Below, piece after piece: positions 1 to 8,756 of a stretch of 64,000 nucleotides of DNA. A program made the position numbers and the translations under genes. The DNA is taken from contig OZ242188.1 in the NCBI GenBank assembly GCA_965205785.1, positions 1,550,001 through 1,614,000 of the forward strand, read 5' to 3'. Numbering within the stretch: position 1 is the stretch's first letter; each line of letters begins with the position of its first letter. Source of the stretch: BJGV01 sp965205785 (GTDB taxonomy: Bacteria; Pseudomonadota; Gammaproteobacteria; Burkholderiales; Nitrosomonadaceae). The notes below the pieces were generated by a model. The model saw nothing but the letters and a program-made list of their open reading frames with translations, was not told the origin of the DNA and did not search any database.

Positions 1-2
1 TA

Positions 3-41
3 ACAACTGTAAAAAGCGTTGATGAACTACTAAAAAAATAG
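3..41 (+). CDS. C-terminal tail of an upstream gene, possibly an acyl carrier protein (partial)
   Basis: Only the last 12 codons and a TAG stop are present; they read TTVKSVDELLKK. A short acidic/hydrophobic helix like this is typical of acyl carrier protein C-termini. The next genes are a short-chain dehydrogenase and an AMP-forming ligase, which would need a carrier. The tail is too short to be sure of the family; the context is the main argument. Confidence 0.4.
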   Translation, partial: TTVKSVDELLKK

Positions 42-44
42 AGT

Positions 45-782
45 ATGTCTACAAATCATAAAAACTGGGTCATTGTGACAGGAGGTAGCGGGGCTATTGG
101 CAGCGGGTTAGTAGCACATTTTGCGGCTCTCCACAGACCAGTTTTGTCGCTTGATCAGAAGTCATATGATGGCATTAACGCAGAAAATGTTACAGATAGA
201 ACTGTAGATCTCACAGTGGCAAATGAAATTGATAAAGTTCTTAATGAGTGTATCACTCAAACAGATAAAATTGGACTACTGATCAATGCTGTTGGTCAAA
301 TATGGAATGAACCAACGATATCTTTAAAGGGTGCAGCTATACGTCCCCACAATCCTGAAAGCTGGCGAAAGACAATTGAGTTAAATCTTACTGCTCCTTT
401 CTTTGTTGCTTCTCGTGTTGCAGCACAAATGGTTCGGAAAGGAGGTGGAGTAATTATAAATATTAGCTCAATCAGTAGCCAAGGTAATGTCGGGCAACCA
501 GCCTACAGTGCTGCTAAGGCTGGAGTTGAAGGATTGACACGTTCTATGGCTGTTGAACTGGGCCCTCTTGGAATCAAAGTGAATGCTATTGCTCCCGGAT
601 TCATTGATGTGCCATCAACACATGTTGCACTCTCTGAGGAACAGCTATCAGGAATTACAGCTTCTACACCCGTTCGTAAGTTAGGTAATCTATCTGATAT
701 CTTAAAGGCAGTTGAGTTTCTTGTAGAATCGCCCTTTATAACAGGAACTGTTATTGATGTTAATGGAGGGTTTAGGCTTTGA
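45..782 (+). CDS. Short-chain dehydrogenase/reductase, FabG-like
   Basis: A 245-residue NAD(P)-dependent oxidoreductase of the classical SDR family. The nucleotide-binding motif TGGSGAIG lies at residues 12-19, an NAVG motif at about 90, the catalytic Ser in a SSISS stretch near 142 and the YSAAK active site near 155. Length matches FabG-type 3-oxoacyl reductases (about 245). It starts 4 nt after the stop of the putative carrier-protein tail and its last 4 nt overlap the following ligase, so it is in one operon with them. I infer that it reduces a carrier-bound keto-acyl group (for example to a 3-hydroxyacyl) used to decorate a sugar. A sugar dehydrogenase role is also possible; the substrate cannot be read from the sequence. 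Confidence 0.85.
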   Translation: MSTNHKNWVIVTGGSGAIGSGLVAHFAALHRPVLSLDQKSYDGINAENVTDRTVDLTVANEIDKVLNECITQTDKIGLLINAVGQIWNEPTISLKGAAIRPHNPESWRKTIELNLTAPFFVASRVAAQMVRKGGGVIINISSISSQGNVGQPAYSAAKAGVEGLTRSMAVELGPLGIKVNAIAPGFIDVPSTHVALSEEQLSGITASTPVRKLGNLSDILKAVEFLVESPFITGTVIDVNGGFRL

Positions 783-2362
783 GTAGTGCTCATGAAGCTG
801 TAAGTTTATGGGATGCCTTTGAGCAAGTTGTTGCACAGAGGAAAGATTCGATTGCTCTGATATTGGGGAATGATGCAATATCATTTTCAGAACTTCATCA
901 ATCAGTACTTTGTTGTGCTGGATGGTTGGACAGACAGGGGATTAAAAAATATAGTGTTGTAGTATTACAGTTACCAAAGCGACGGGAAACTTACGTACTT
1001 TGGCTTTCATGCCTTCGTCAAGGAGCAATTTATGTGTTTCTTGATCCACAAAACCCTATTGAGCGTACTCAGCATACTCTTGAGCGTATTAGACCAGATC
1101 TTTTGGTTACTATGGGAGAGGAACAGAATCCCTTTGGTGTAACAAAACATATGGGAGAAATAAAGGATTCTTTCTGGTACTCGGAACAAGTCAAATCATT
1201 AAGCATACCAGATGCGGAGCAGACACATGGTCTTTCTCCAGCCTACATCATGTTCACATCTGGTTCAACTGGTGAACCTAAAGGCGCTGTTATTACCCAT
1301 CAAGGAGTACTAAGCCTTATGAGATGGGCGCGTAATTTGATTTCACAGCCATATCAACAGCGGTTTTCGAACCTCAATCCACTTCATTTTGATAATTCAG
1401 TTTTTGATCTTTATGGGGGATTATTAAATGGTGCCACCTTAGTAGTTGTTGAAACAGGACAGTTACATAATCCTTCGGCGTGGGTAAGACAGCTACGTGA
1501 TAATGAAGTGACTGTTATTTTTGCCGTACCAACATTATTTTTAACGCTTGATCGCTTACGTTTACTTACTCCAAATTCTTTACCAGAAGCACAGACTTTT
1601 ATCTTCGGTGGAGAGGGATTTCCTATTAGTGAATTAAAGCGTTTTTACAGTACATTTAGCCATAAGGCTCGTCTTGTTAATGTTTATGGGCCAACTGAAA
1701 CTAGTTGTATTTGTTCCAGCTTAGAGGTTAATTCAGCAGAGTTAGAAGCTGCTGGCAGTGGGTTTGTCTCACTTGGTCGAATGCATCATGATTTTGAATA
1801 TAAGATACTAGATGAGAATGATCAGCCTTGTCAGCCAGGTAAGCAAGGAGAATTGTTGATCGGGGGTGCTAACGTTGGTCTTGGATATTATGCTAATCCG
1901 AAAGAAACAAATCGATGTTTTGTCCAAGAACCGCATCAATTAAACTACCGTTCAATTTGGTATCGCTCGGGTGACATTGTACGTGAAGATTCTTCCGGGC
2001 TACTCTGGTTTCTTGGGCGTGTTGACAATCAAGTAAAGGTACGAGGGCATCGCATCGAACTCGAGGAAATTGACTTGGCACTGGAAACAATTCCAGAGAT
2101 TACACGTGCAGTTGCTGTAACCGTAGAAGGAGAAAGTGGTCCTGAAATTCAAATAGTTTTTTCCGCATATGTTGTGCTTGAGAGTGATGTTATGAAATCA
2201 CACTGTCAGTTATATTTACCAAAGTACATGCAGCCAACTCGATTTGTTCAGGTGGAATCATTGCTCCAGAATGCAAATGGTAAAGTAGACCGCCATGCGA
2301 CTAGTATATTTCTGGAGTCGATGACTAATAGCAATGACAAGATCCCTATAAATTCACGGTAA
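779..2362 (+). CDS. AMP-forming acyl/amino-acid adenylating ligase
   Basis: A 527-residue member of the adenylate-forming (ANL) superfamily, resembling stand-alone NRPS adenylation domains and DltA. The P-loop-like FTSGSTGEPKG lies near residue 160, YGPTE near 302, YRSGD near 394, the hinge GRVDNQVKVRGHRIE near 412 and the C-terminal lysine in NGKVDR near 500, so both sub-domains are complete. The start is a TTG at 779 overlapping the stop of the dehydrogenase; no in-frame ATG lies nearby. Expected role: activation of a carboxylic or amino acid with ATP and loading onto a carrier protein such as the one ending at position 41. The hexapeptide acyltransferase directly downstream could then pass it to an amino sugar. 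Substrate unknown. Confidence 0.85.
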   Translation: MSSAHEAVSLWDAFEQVVAQRKDSIALILGNDAISFSELHQSVLCCAGWLDRQGIKKYSVVVLQLPKRRETYVLWLSCLRQGAIYVFLDPQNPIERTQHTLERIRPDLLVTMGEEQNPFGVTKHMGEIKDSFWYSEQVKSLSIPDAEQTHGLSPAYIMFTSGSTGEPKGAVITHQGVLSLMRWARNLISQPYQQRFSNLNPLHFDNSVFDLYGGLLNGATLVVVETGQLHNPSAWVRQLRDNEVTVIFAVPTLFLTLDRLRLLTPNSLPEAQTFIFGGEGFPISELKRFYSTFSHKARLVNVYGPTETSCICSSLEVNSAELEAAGSGFVSLGRMHHDFEYKILDENDQPCQPGKQGELLIGGANVGLGYYANPKETNRCFVQEPHQLNYRSIWYRSGDIVREDSSGLLWFLGRVDNQVKVRGHRIELEEIDLALETIPEITRAVAVTVEGESGPEIQIVFSAYVVLESDVMKSHCQLYLPKYMQPTRFVQVESLLQNANGKVDRHATSIFLESMTNSNDKIPINSR

Positions 2363-2386
2363 AATTGATAAAAACCAAAAGACCTT

Positions 2387-3022
2387 ATGATTTCTCCAAT
2401 CGAAGAAAATAATATTCTGCTTGAAAAGACCGAACCATTAAATAGTGATGATAAAGCTTCATTCGCCTACTTTGGTGTGAACGCAAAAATTCTACCACCA
2501 TTAAGAATCTTAAACCCGCAAAATATGGTCATTGGTGATTACACAGCAATTCGAGAGGGTTGTCACTTAAATGCTTTTCGTGATCTCTCTTTTTTACGTA
2601 AATATATTGACCCTAAATATCGAGAGGTATTCTCTTCTCAAGATTATATGTACGATGGTCACATAACGATTGATCGTGAGTGTCAAATTGGCCGATTCTC
2701 ATTTATGTCTTGCACCAGTTTAATACATATCGAGCAAAATGTAGTAATTTCAGAGCGAGTGTTCATTGGAGATAATAACCATTTTTTTAAACATCCAGAA
2801 ATACCCATTATGCAGCAACCAAATAAGCCAGGGAAGAAAGTAATAATTGGACATGGAAGCTGGGTGGGTGTCAACGTAGCTATTCTTCCCGGTGTCCAAT
2901 TGGGACAAAATACAGTAGTTGGCGCAAATAGTGCTGTCCACGATGGTACATATCCGTCACATGTAGTTATTGCACCTCCTCCAGCTGTAGTAATTTCGCG
3001 AATGCGTGATAATGATGAGTGA
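2387..3022 (+). CDS. Hexapeptide-repeat acyltransferase
   Basis: A 211-residue protein with left-handed beta-helix hexapeptide repeats in the C-terminal half (for example IGDNNHF, IGHGSWVGVNVAILPGV, VVGANSAVHDG), typical of LbetaH O- or N-acyltransferases. The N-terminal part has a second cluster of imperfect hexads (VIGDYTAIREG, ITIDRECQIGRFSF). It follows the ligase by 24 nt and overlaps the next methyltransferase by a few bases. I infer that it moves the ligase-activated acyl group to a sugar amine or hydroxyl. Acetyl-CoA as donor cannot be excluded. Confidence 0.75.
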   Translation: MISPIEENNILLEKTEPLNSDDKASFAYFGVNAKILPPLRILNPQNMVIGDYTAIREGCHLNAFRDLSFLRKYIDPKYREVFSSQDYMYDGHITIDRECQIGRFSFMSCTSLIHIEQNVVISERVFIGDNNHFFKHPEIPIMQQPNKPGKKVIIGHGSWVGVNVAILPGVQLGQNTVVGANSAVHDGTYPSHVVIAPPPAVVISRMRDNDE

Positions 3023-3704
3023 GATAGAGTCCGCATATTCTACCTTGTACCAGATGAAGGATCCGTTACATGTTTATCCGGTAGAATTTGTCATACGAGC
3101 ATTTTTAGGTCGTTATCCTCGACTTGACCGCGAGGTACCCTCTTATCGGGGAATGCGTGTATTGGATCTAGGTTTTGGTGATGGCCGAAATATGCCGCTA
3201 CTGGCAAACCTTGGTATGGATATTCATGGAGTTGAGATCTCGGAATCAATCTGTTCACTGACTATCGAGCGAATGAAGAGATTAAATATTAGTATAGATG
3301 CATGTGTCGGAAAAAATAACTCTATTCCGTATCCTAAGCAGTATTTTGATCAAGTATTAGCCTGTCATTCCTGCTATTACGTAGAGCCAGGCACAAGTTT
3401 TATAGATAATATTCGTGAAATCGCACGCGTGATTCGACCTGGGGGAGGGTTCGTGTTTTCTGTTCCTGTTGGTACAAGTTATATTATGAACGGTGCGATC
3501 GATTTAGGAGATGGTCACATGGAGATAAAGAATGATCCATATGGCGTACGCAATGGGTATTTGTTGAAGAAATTTGATTCTGAAGATGAGATTTCATATA
3601 TGTTAACACCAGATTTCAAGGATCTTAGTATTGGTATATGTAGGAACGATTTTTGGGGTATTGAAGAACATGTTTGGGTCGTTTCTTGTAAACGTGTGGG
3701 ATAA
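3015..3704 (+). CDS. Class I SAM-dependent methyltransferase
   Basis: About 229 residues with a Rossmann methyltransferase core: motif I VLDLGFGDGRN, followed by an acidic strand end (GVEIS) and a post-I segment FDQVLACHSC. I prefer the ATG at 3015 (MSEIESAY), which overlaps the stop of the acyltransferase. The upstream GTG at 3006 is in frame but less likely. Its place inside the glycan operon suggests methylation of a sugar or of an acyl substituent rather than of protein or nucleic acid. Substrate unknown. Confidence 0.75.
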   Translation: MSEIESAYSTLYQMKDPLHVYPVEFVIRAFLGRYPRLDREVPSYRGMRVLDLGFGDGRNMPLLANLGMDIHGVEISESICSLTIERMKRLNISIDACVGKNNSIPYPKQYFDQVLACHSCYYVEPGTSFIDNIREIARVIRPGGGFVFSVPVGTSYIMNGAIDLGDGHMEIKNDPYGVRNGYLLKKFDSEDEISYMLTPDFKDLSIGICRNDFWGIEEHVWVVSCKRVG

Positions 3705-3742
3705 AAAGATTATATATCGTTTCAATTTCAACAGGATTTATT

Positions 3743-4789
3743 ATGAAAACTTCAAGTATTACCCATTATCGCTGTCCAATTGAAAGATCAGAATTACATG
3801 CTGAATCATCTTCTTCAACGAGTTTGATTGAAGAAAATAATCTAGTATCTATTTCTGGGCGACGTTATCCGGTAGTCCGTGGCATACCTTACTTGCTAGA
3901 TTCAGAAGCACTTTCAAGCATTGAGCAACAAACAAAGAATGAATATGATCGTGTTGCTGACGAAATTTATGATGTCGCTGTAGATTGGCAATTTGCTTCA
4001 TTCCGTGAAGATGAAAATAGTATTCGTGAGTCAATGGTTGATCAGTTAAAGATTAATGAAAATGACCGAGTGCTTGAGGTAGGCTGTGGGACAGGCCGAG
4101 ATTCTTTTCGCTTGGCGCGTCATCTAGGTAAAGATGGCGAATTATTTATGCAGGATCTTTCGCCCGGAATGGTTCATGTATGTGAAAAAAATATGAACCG
4201 TTACCATAAAGATATGAACTTTCAATGCGAACTTGAATATTCTGTTTCAAGTGCGACTAAATTGCCTTTTCCTGATGAGTATTTTGATGCGGTCTTTCAT
4301 TTTGGCGGATTCAATCAATTCGGTAATTTGCCTGGAAGTGCTGCTGAACTCGCACGTGTTACTCGAACAGATGGACGCGTACTAATTGGTGACGAGGCAG
4401 TAGGACCTTGGTTGAAAGGCACGGAATTTGAGGGGATTGTCACTACTAATAATGCGCTGTTTAAGGCTGAAGTGCCGCTGACCGCACTACCAATCTGCGC
4501 GCGAGATGTAAGCGTAAAGTGGATTATAGGAAATTGTTTTTATGTAATAGTCTTTAGTAAAGGTGATGGCCCTCCTTCTCTTAATTTAGATCTCCCTCAT
4601 AAAGGTTGGCGTGGTGGGAGCATGCGTACGAGATATTTCGGTCAGCTTGAAGGAGTTACCCTAGAAGCCAAAGATCTAGTACGAAAAGCTGCTGCTGCTG
4701 CTGGTCTTAGCGAACATGAGTGGCTAGATACTCTGGTTAAGGGCGCGGCGTGTGATATTTTACAAAATTCAAAGAATTCTTCTTCATGA
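3743..4789 (+). CDS. Class I methyltransferase with a Trm112-like N-terminus
   Basis: A 348-residue protein. Residues 1-50 resemble a small Trm112/YcaR-type domain (YRCPIERSEL then RYPVVRGIPYLL), although the zinc cysteines are mostly lost. A class I methyltransferase fold follows, with motif I LEVGCGTGRD near residue 112 and ATKLPFPDEYFDAVFHFGG later, of the Methyltransf_11/UbiE type. The last 4 bases overlap the next gene (ATGA), so the two are translationally coupled. A role in glycan methylation is inferred from context. Confidence 0.75.
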   Translation: MKTSSITHYRCPIERSELHAESSSSTSLIEENNLVSISGRRYPVVRGIPYLLDSEALSSIEQQTKNEYDRVADEIYDVAVDWQFASFREDENSIRESMVDQLKINENDRVLEVGCGTGRDSFRLARHLGKDGELFMQDLSPGMVHVCEKNMNRYHKDMNFQCELEYSVSSATKLPFPDEYFDAVFHFGGFNQFGNLPGSAAELARVTRTDGRVLIGDEAVGPWLKGTEFEGIVTTNNALFKAEVPLTALPICARDVSVKWIIGNCFYVIVFSKGDGPPSLNLDLPHKGWRGGSMRTRYFGQLEGVTLEAKDLVRKAAAAAGLSEHEWLDTLVKGAACDILQNSKNSSS

Positions 4790-5469
4790 GCAATATAGTT
4801 TTATACGGGACCGGGCGTGGGGCCTCAGTAGCGCATCGCTTTCTTACTAGTGATTCTCATCACAATATTGTTGGATTTACGGTCGATTCACAATATATGA
4901 CTACTTCGATATATCGAAATTTGCCTGTTGTTGCTTTCGAAGAAGTTGAACAACATTATCCACCGGAATCGTTTCGTATGATGATTCTGCTGGGTTATCA
5001 AGATATGAACGAACTTCGTGCACGGAAGTACCAAGAAGCTAAGGTGAAGGGATACACCTTGGAAAGCTATGTGGCTTCAAACATTTTTCAAGCTGAGCCC
5101 ATTAATATTGGTGAGAACTGCTTCATTCTTGATAATCAATCAATTTCACTAGATGTGGCTATAGGAAATAACGTAGTTATGTGGTCTTCTAATCATATCG
5201 GAGATATGACGGTAATTCGTGATCATGCCTGGTTAACTTCCCACGTTACGATAGCTGCAAGTGTAGAAATCGGTGAGCGTGCTTTCCTTGGAATTGGAGC
5301 AGCGGTTTCAAATAAGATAAAAATCGGAAACAAGGGTCTGGTAGGTGCTTGTGCCTTAGTTACTGATAATGTTCCCGATGGTATGGTGAGCTTGGATGGT
5401 AAACTCACCATACAGAACATGTCATCAAGTGTTTTCATGCGAGTTATGATGGCAAAAGGAAAGTTATGA
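4786..5469 (+). CDS. PglD/NeuD-like sugar acyltransferase
   Basis: A 227-residue protein with the two-domain plan of PglD/NeuD enzymes. The N-terminal Rossmann-like domain (NIVLYGTGRGASVAHRFL) binds the nucleotide sugar; the C-terminal left-handed beta-helix of hexapeptide repeats (IGENCFILDNQSISLDVAIGN, IGERAFLGIGAAV) binds acetyl-CoA. A histidine in the repeat region (SSNHIG) is the probable base. It overlaps both neighbours by 4 bases. This is a second acyltransferase besides the one at 2387, which suggests an amino sugar carrying two different acyl groups or two amino sugars. Confidence 0.75.
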   Translation: MSNIVLYGTGRGASVAHRFLTSDSHHNIVGFTVDSQYMTTSIYRNLPVVAFEEVEQHYPPESFRMMILLGYQDMNELRARKYQEAKVKGYTLESYVASNIFQAEPINIGENCFILDNQSISLDVAIGNNVVMWSSNHIGDMTVIRDHAWLTSHVTIAASVEIGERAFLGIGAAVSNKIKIGNKGLVGACALVTDNVPDGMVSLDGKLTIQNMSSSVFMRVMMAKGKL

Positions 5470-6371
5470 AATGGTGTAAGCTTGGGCGTGTTTATATTCC
5501 TGATGGCTCTATACCTTGGATGTATGGATTTGCAGCGAATCCTACTGCCGAGCATCTAACTGGTGATATTTTCCGGATTTATTTTTCATCCCGTGATAGA
5601 GAGAATCGTTCGTCGATTTCATTTGTGGATATTGACTTAAATGATCCATTAACAGTACTTACGATAGCTGAAGAACCTATACTTTCTCCAGGTAGCCCAG
5701 GGATGTTTGACGACTCCGGTTGTTCTATTGGATGCATTCTAAAAATTGGGAAGCGTCGATTTTTATACTATATGGGTTGGCATCTTACAGTTCGTGTTCC
5801 ATGGCAAAATACAATTGGGCTAGCAATTAGTGAAAGTCCGGGGTTACCTTTTAATCGTGTGTCAAGGTTTCCAATCATGCCGCTAGATGATATTGATCCC
5901 TATACAATCTCGTATCCCTGGGTTCTGCGCGAGAATGGACTCTTTAGGATGTGGTATGGGTCAAATATTGAATGGGGACCAGTTAAAGAAGATATGCGGC
6001 ACCATATACGGTATGCTGAATCAAAAGATGGTATTAATTGGCAGAAAAATGGTGTGGTTGCAGTGGATTTTAATTCACTGGATGAGTATGCGATGTGTAG
6101 GCCATGTGTTATTAAATCTAAAGGTAACTATGAGATGTGGTTTTGCTCTCGAGGTGATTTATACCGAATTCGTTACGCTCGTTCTACAAACGGTGTCACA
6201 TGGTCTCGGCATGATGAAGAAGTAGGAATTGACGTATCGTCAGATAAATGGGACTCTAACATGATCGAGTATCCATTTGTTTTTGAACATGAAGGTAATC
6301 GTTATATGCTATATTCTGGGAACGATTACGGAAAGTCAGGTTTTGGAATTGCAATATTAGAGCGTAGCTAA
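5466..6371 (+). CDS. Five-bladed beta-propeller glycosidase-like protein (GH43/GH32-like)
   Basis: A 301-residue protein. It carries repeating blade motifs such as FRMWYGS, YEMWFCSR and YMLYSGNDYG, each followed by a RYAxSxDGxxW element. These are characteristic of GH43/GH32/GH130-like five-bladed propellers annotated in polysaccharide clusters. No signal peptide is visible, so it is probably cytoplasmic. A catalytic triad cannot be assigned with confidence; it may be a carbohydrate-binding or phosphorylase-like relative rather than a hydrolase. It overlaps the upstream acyltransferase by 4 bases and precedes the GT2 gene by 7 nt. Confidence 0.65.
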   Translation: MKWCKLGRVYIPDGSIPWMYGFAANPTAEHLTGDIFRIYFSSRDRENRSSISFVDIDLNDPLTVLTIAEEPILSPGSPGMFDDSGCSIGCILKIGKRRFLYYMGWHLTVRVPWQNTIGLAISESPGLPFNRVSRFPIMPLDDIDPYTISYPWVLRENGLFRMWYGSNIEWGPVKEDMRHHIRYAESKDGINWQKNGVVAVDFNSLDEYAMCRPCVIKSKGNYEMWFCSRGDLYRIRYARSTNGVTWSRHDEEVGIDVSSDKWDSNMIEYPFVFEHEGNRYMLYSGNDYGKSGFGIAILERS

Positions 6372-6378
6372 TTATAAC

Positions 6379-7314
6379 ATGCCTAATAATACTCATGTGC
6401 ATTTATCAGTAGTAAGTACGTTATTCAATAATGAGAAAAGTATTGGAGAATTCCTCAATAAAATTATTTCTCAGGCGTCAGCGGTTTCTGAGAGTTATGA
6501 AATTATTTTAGTAGATGATGGATCAAGTGATGATACTCTGTCGCTTACACGGAGTCTTTTACAAAAATATAAGAATATAAAATTACTAGAACTTTCAAGA
6601 AATTTCGGTCATCATCGTGCGATGATGTCTGGATTAATGAGGGCTAGAGGCGACTATGTTTTTCTCATCGATAGCGATCTAGATGAGCCCCCTGAGTTGC
6701 TAAGCGAGTTTTATGAATTAATCCAGGAAAAGGAAGTGGATGTTGTATATGGGTGCCAGCATGAGAGAAAAGGTAAATTTATTGAGCGCATTGGGGGAAG
6801 AATTGCGTGGAACTTAATTGATCTACTGTCCGAGATTAGAATTCCCCGAGATCAGAGCACCGTAAGGTTGATGAGTAGTAAATATGTACAATCACTAGTT
6901 CAGCATCTTGAACAGAAAACGGCAATTGGTGGCTTATGGGCGCTAACAGGGTTTCAGCAAATTGGGGTTCAATTTAAAAAGAATCTTGGTAATGAATCGA
7001 ATTACTCGTTTACGAAGAGGCTCAGTGCTTTACTAGATTCAATAACCTCATTTAGTGAGAAGCCTCTATATTTCGTTTTTTTTCTGGGTGTATTTATCCT
7101 TATTTTTTCAGCTATGGTTGCGTTGAGTTTAATACTCTGGCGGCTAACTGGAACATTACTTGAAGGCTGGGTTTCTATTCTGGTTTCGGTTTGGTTGCTT
7201 GGTGGTATTTTGCTGCTTTGCATAGGCATTATAGGTCTTTATATATCGAGAATATTTATTGAAACGAAAAAACGACCTTATGCAATAATTAGAAATGAAT
7301 ACAATAGCGATTAG
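6379..7314 (+). CDS. GT2 polyprenyl-phosphate glycosyltransferase (DPM1/GtrB type)
   Basis: A 311-residue family 2 glycosyltransferase. The N-terminal GT-A domain shows LVDDGSSDDT near residue 46 and the donor-binding DSDLDEPPE near 97. The C-terminus has two long hydrophobic helices (about residues 230-260 and 265-295) followed by ETKKRPYAI, the hallmark of GtrB/ArnC/Dpm1-like enzymes that make undecaprenyl-phosphate-linked sugars. The GtrA-like membrane protein just downstream is its usual partner, flipping the lipid-linked sugar. Together they would supply a periplasmic sugar donor for glycan or lipid modification. Confidence 0.85.
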   Translation: MPNNTHVHLSVVSTLFNNEKSIGEFLNKIISQASAVSESYEIILVDDGSSDDTLSLTRSLLQKYKNIKLLELSRNFGHHRAMMSGLMRARGDYVFLIDSDLDEPPELLSEFYELIQEKEVDVVYGCQHERKGKFIERIGGRIAWNLIDLLSEIRIPRDQSTVRLMSSKYVQSLVQHLEQKTAIGGLWALTGFQQIGVQFKKNLGNESNYSFTKRLSALLDSITSFSEKPLYFVFFLGVFILIFSAMVALSLILWRLTGTLLEGWVSILVSVWLLGGILLLCIGIIGLYISRIFIETKKRPYAIIRNEYNSD

Positions 7315-7396
7315 GTCTCTGAGAAATGCATTCAGCTAGAAAACAATTTATTAGAGGTATGCTATTGTTGGATTATCTACTAATATCGCTGGTTTT

Positions 7397-7738
7397 TTGG
7401 TCTATATCTTGGTTACCTCTCTTGGGATTAACCCAATACTTTCAATCAGTATTTTTTACCTAATTTATATTTGTTTAACTTTTTATTTTAATAAAACATG
7501 GTCATTTGATCATCATGGGCAGAAAACTACTACAGCTATGAAGTATTTAACTGTATATTGTATCTCTTATGTTCTCAATGTAATTTTGTTGGCTTATTTT
7601 AATAACTACTTAGGTTTCTCCCATATAGTTGTACAGGCTGGAGCAATAGTTCCTATTGCGGCATTAATCTTTTTAATGCAAAAGTACTGGGTTTTTCGCA
7701 CACATTCAACTGTCTCGGTAGTCGAGCGTTCTTTGTGA
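7397..7738 (+). CDS. GtrA-family lipid-linked sugar flippase, start disrupted
   Basis: The open frame gives a protein of about 113 residues from a TTG at 7397, with three to four membrane segments and the GtrA-type FNKTWSF motif. The frame actually continues upstream to 7355, reading RYAIVGLSTNIAGF, which is the conserved first GtrA helix. A good start, ATG 7326 preceded by a GAGA-rich stretch, opens a different frame (MHSARKQFI). The normal protein is therefore MHSARKQFI joined to RYAIVGL, and about one base is missing near 7354. As written, the product loses its first helix. The 3' end overlaps the next gene by 4 nt. Confident about the family and about the frameshift. Confidence 0.75.
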   Translation: MVYILVTSLGINPILSISIFYLIYICLTFYFNKTWSFDHHGQKTTTAMKYLTVYCISYVLNVILLAYFNNYLGFSHIVVQAGAIVPIAALIFLMQKYWVFRTHSTVSVVERSL

Positions 7739-8610
7739 AACTCTGCATTAGTTGTGGTTTTGAGTTTAGTGCGCCGAATTGGAGGTGCCTAAATTGTCAA
7801 TGGCAGCCACCTATTAAGAATGGCATACCATCTTTTGTTTCGGATCCTCCTGATTACGGTACAGGAATGCATACTTCTTCCTTCTCATTATTAGCAGATC
7901 TGGAGGCTAACAATTTTTGGTTCCGGGCAAGAAATAAACTGTTGATCTGGACACTTAAGAACTATAGTTCCAATGTTAACAAGTTTATGGAAGTAGGATG
8001 TGGTACTGGTTTTGTACTCAGAGGTATTGCTCTTGCTTTTCCCTCAATCCAACTTAGCGGTAGCGAAATCTTTGCTGAGGGGCTTGCATTTGCCTCAGAA
8101 AGAATAGATGGAGGTGCGAAATTCTTACAGATGGATGCAAGGCAGATTCCTTATGTTGTAGAATTTGATGCCATTGGTGCCTTTGATGTGATTGAGCACA
8201 TCCAGGAAGACGAAGTTGTATTACAACAGATGTATCAAGCATTAAAACCTCACGGTCTTCTCATGCTTACAGTTCCACAACATCCGTCGCTTTGGAGTTC
8301 GGTTGATGAATATTCATGTCATGTACGACGTTATACTGCGCGTGATCTGCATGAAAAAGTTAGAAATGCTGGTTTTGAGATAATACGTAGCACCTCGTTT
8401 GTAACAACATTGTTACCCCTGATGTTTCTTTCCAGGGTGTTGCGACGTGGTAAAGACATGAGAGATCGTGATGCAGACTCAGAATTAAAAATTAACCCGA
8501 TCTTAAATTGTATTCTTGAATATTGTCTAAACTTCGAGGTGTTTTTAATCCAATTCGGCGTGACATTACCTGTTGGTGGATCTAGGTTAGTAATTGCAAG
8601 AAAAATTTAA
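7735..8610 (+). CDS. Class I methyltransferase with N-terminal CxxC zinc ribbon
   Basis: 291 residues beginning with a GTG that overlaps the GtrA stop. The first 25 residues hold two cysteine pairs (CISCGFEF and CLNC), a rubredoxin-like knuckle that often binds zinc. A Methyltransf_11/23 domain follows, with motif I MEVGCGTGF near residue 87 and FDAIGAFDVIEHI near 143. The C-terminus contains a hydrophobic stretch around FVTTLLPLMFLSRVL. This is the third methyltransferase in the operon. Targets are probably lipid-linked or nucleotide-linked sugars; this is inference from position only. Confidence 0.75.
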   Translation: MKLCISCGFEFSAPNWRCLNCQWQPPIKNGIPSFVSDPPDYGTGMHTSSFSLLADLEANNFWFRARNKLLIWTLKNYSSNVNKFMEVGCGTGFVLRGIALAFPSIQLSGSEIFAEGLAFASERIDGGAKFLQMDARQIPYVVEFDAIGAFDVIEHIQEDEVVLQQMYQALKPHGLLMLTVPQHPSLWSSVDEYSCHVRRYTARDLHEKVRNAGFEIIRSTSFVTTLLPLMFLSRVLRRGKDMRDRDADSELKINPILNCILEYCLNFEVFLIQFGVTLPVGGSRLVIARKI

Positions 8611-8756
8611 TTACTATAATTAGTTAAGAGTTTTTCTGATAAATTATATTTAAAACTATGAATCACAATAGCCAACGGGCGAGTCTAAATCTTATAAGCC
8701 AATCTGGATAAGGTTTGACAGAGAAACCGAATTCCGGGAGGAAAAGCGTTGATCAA

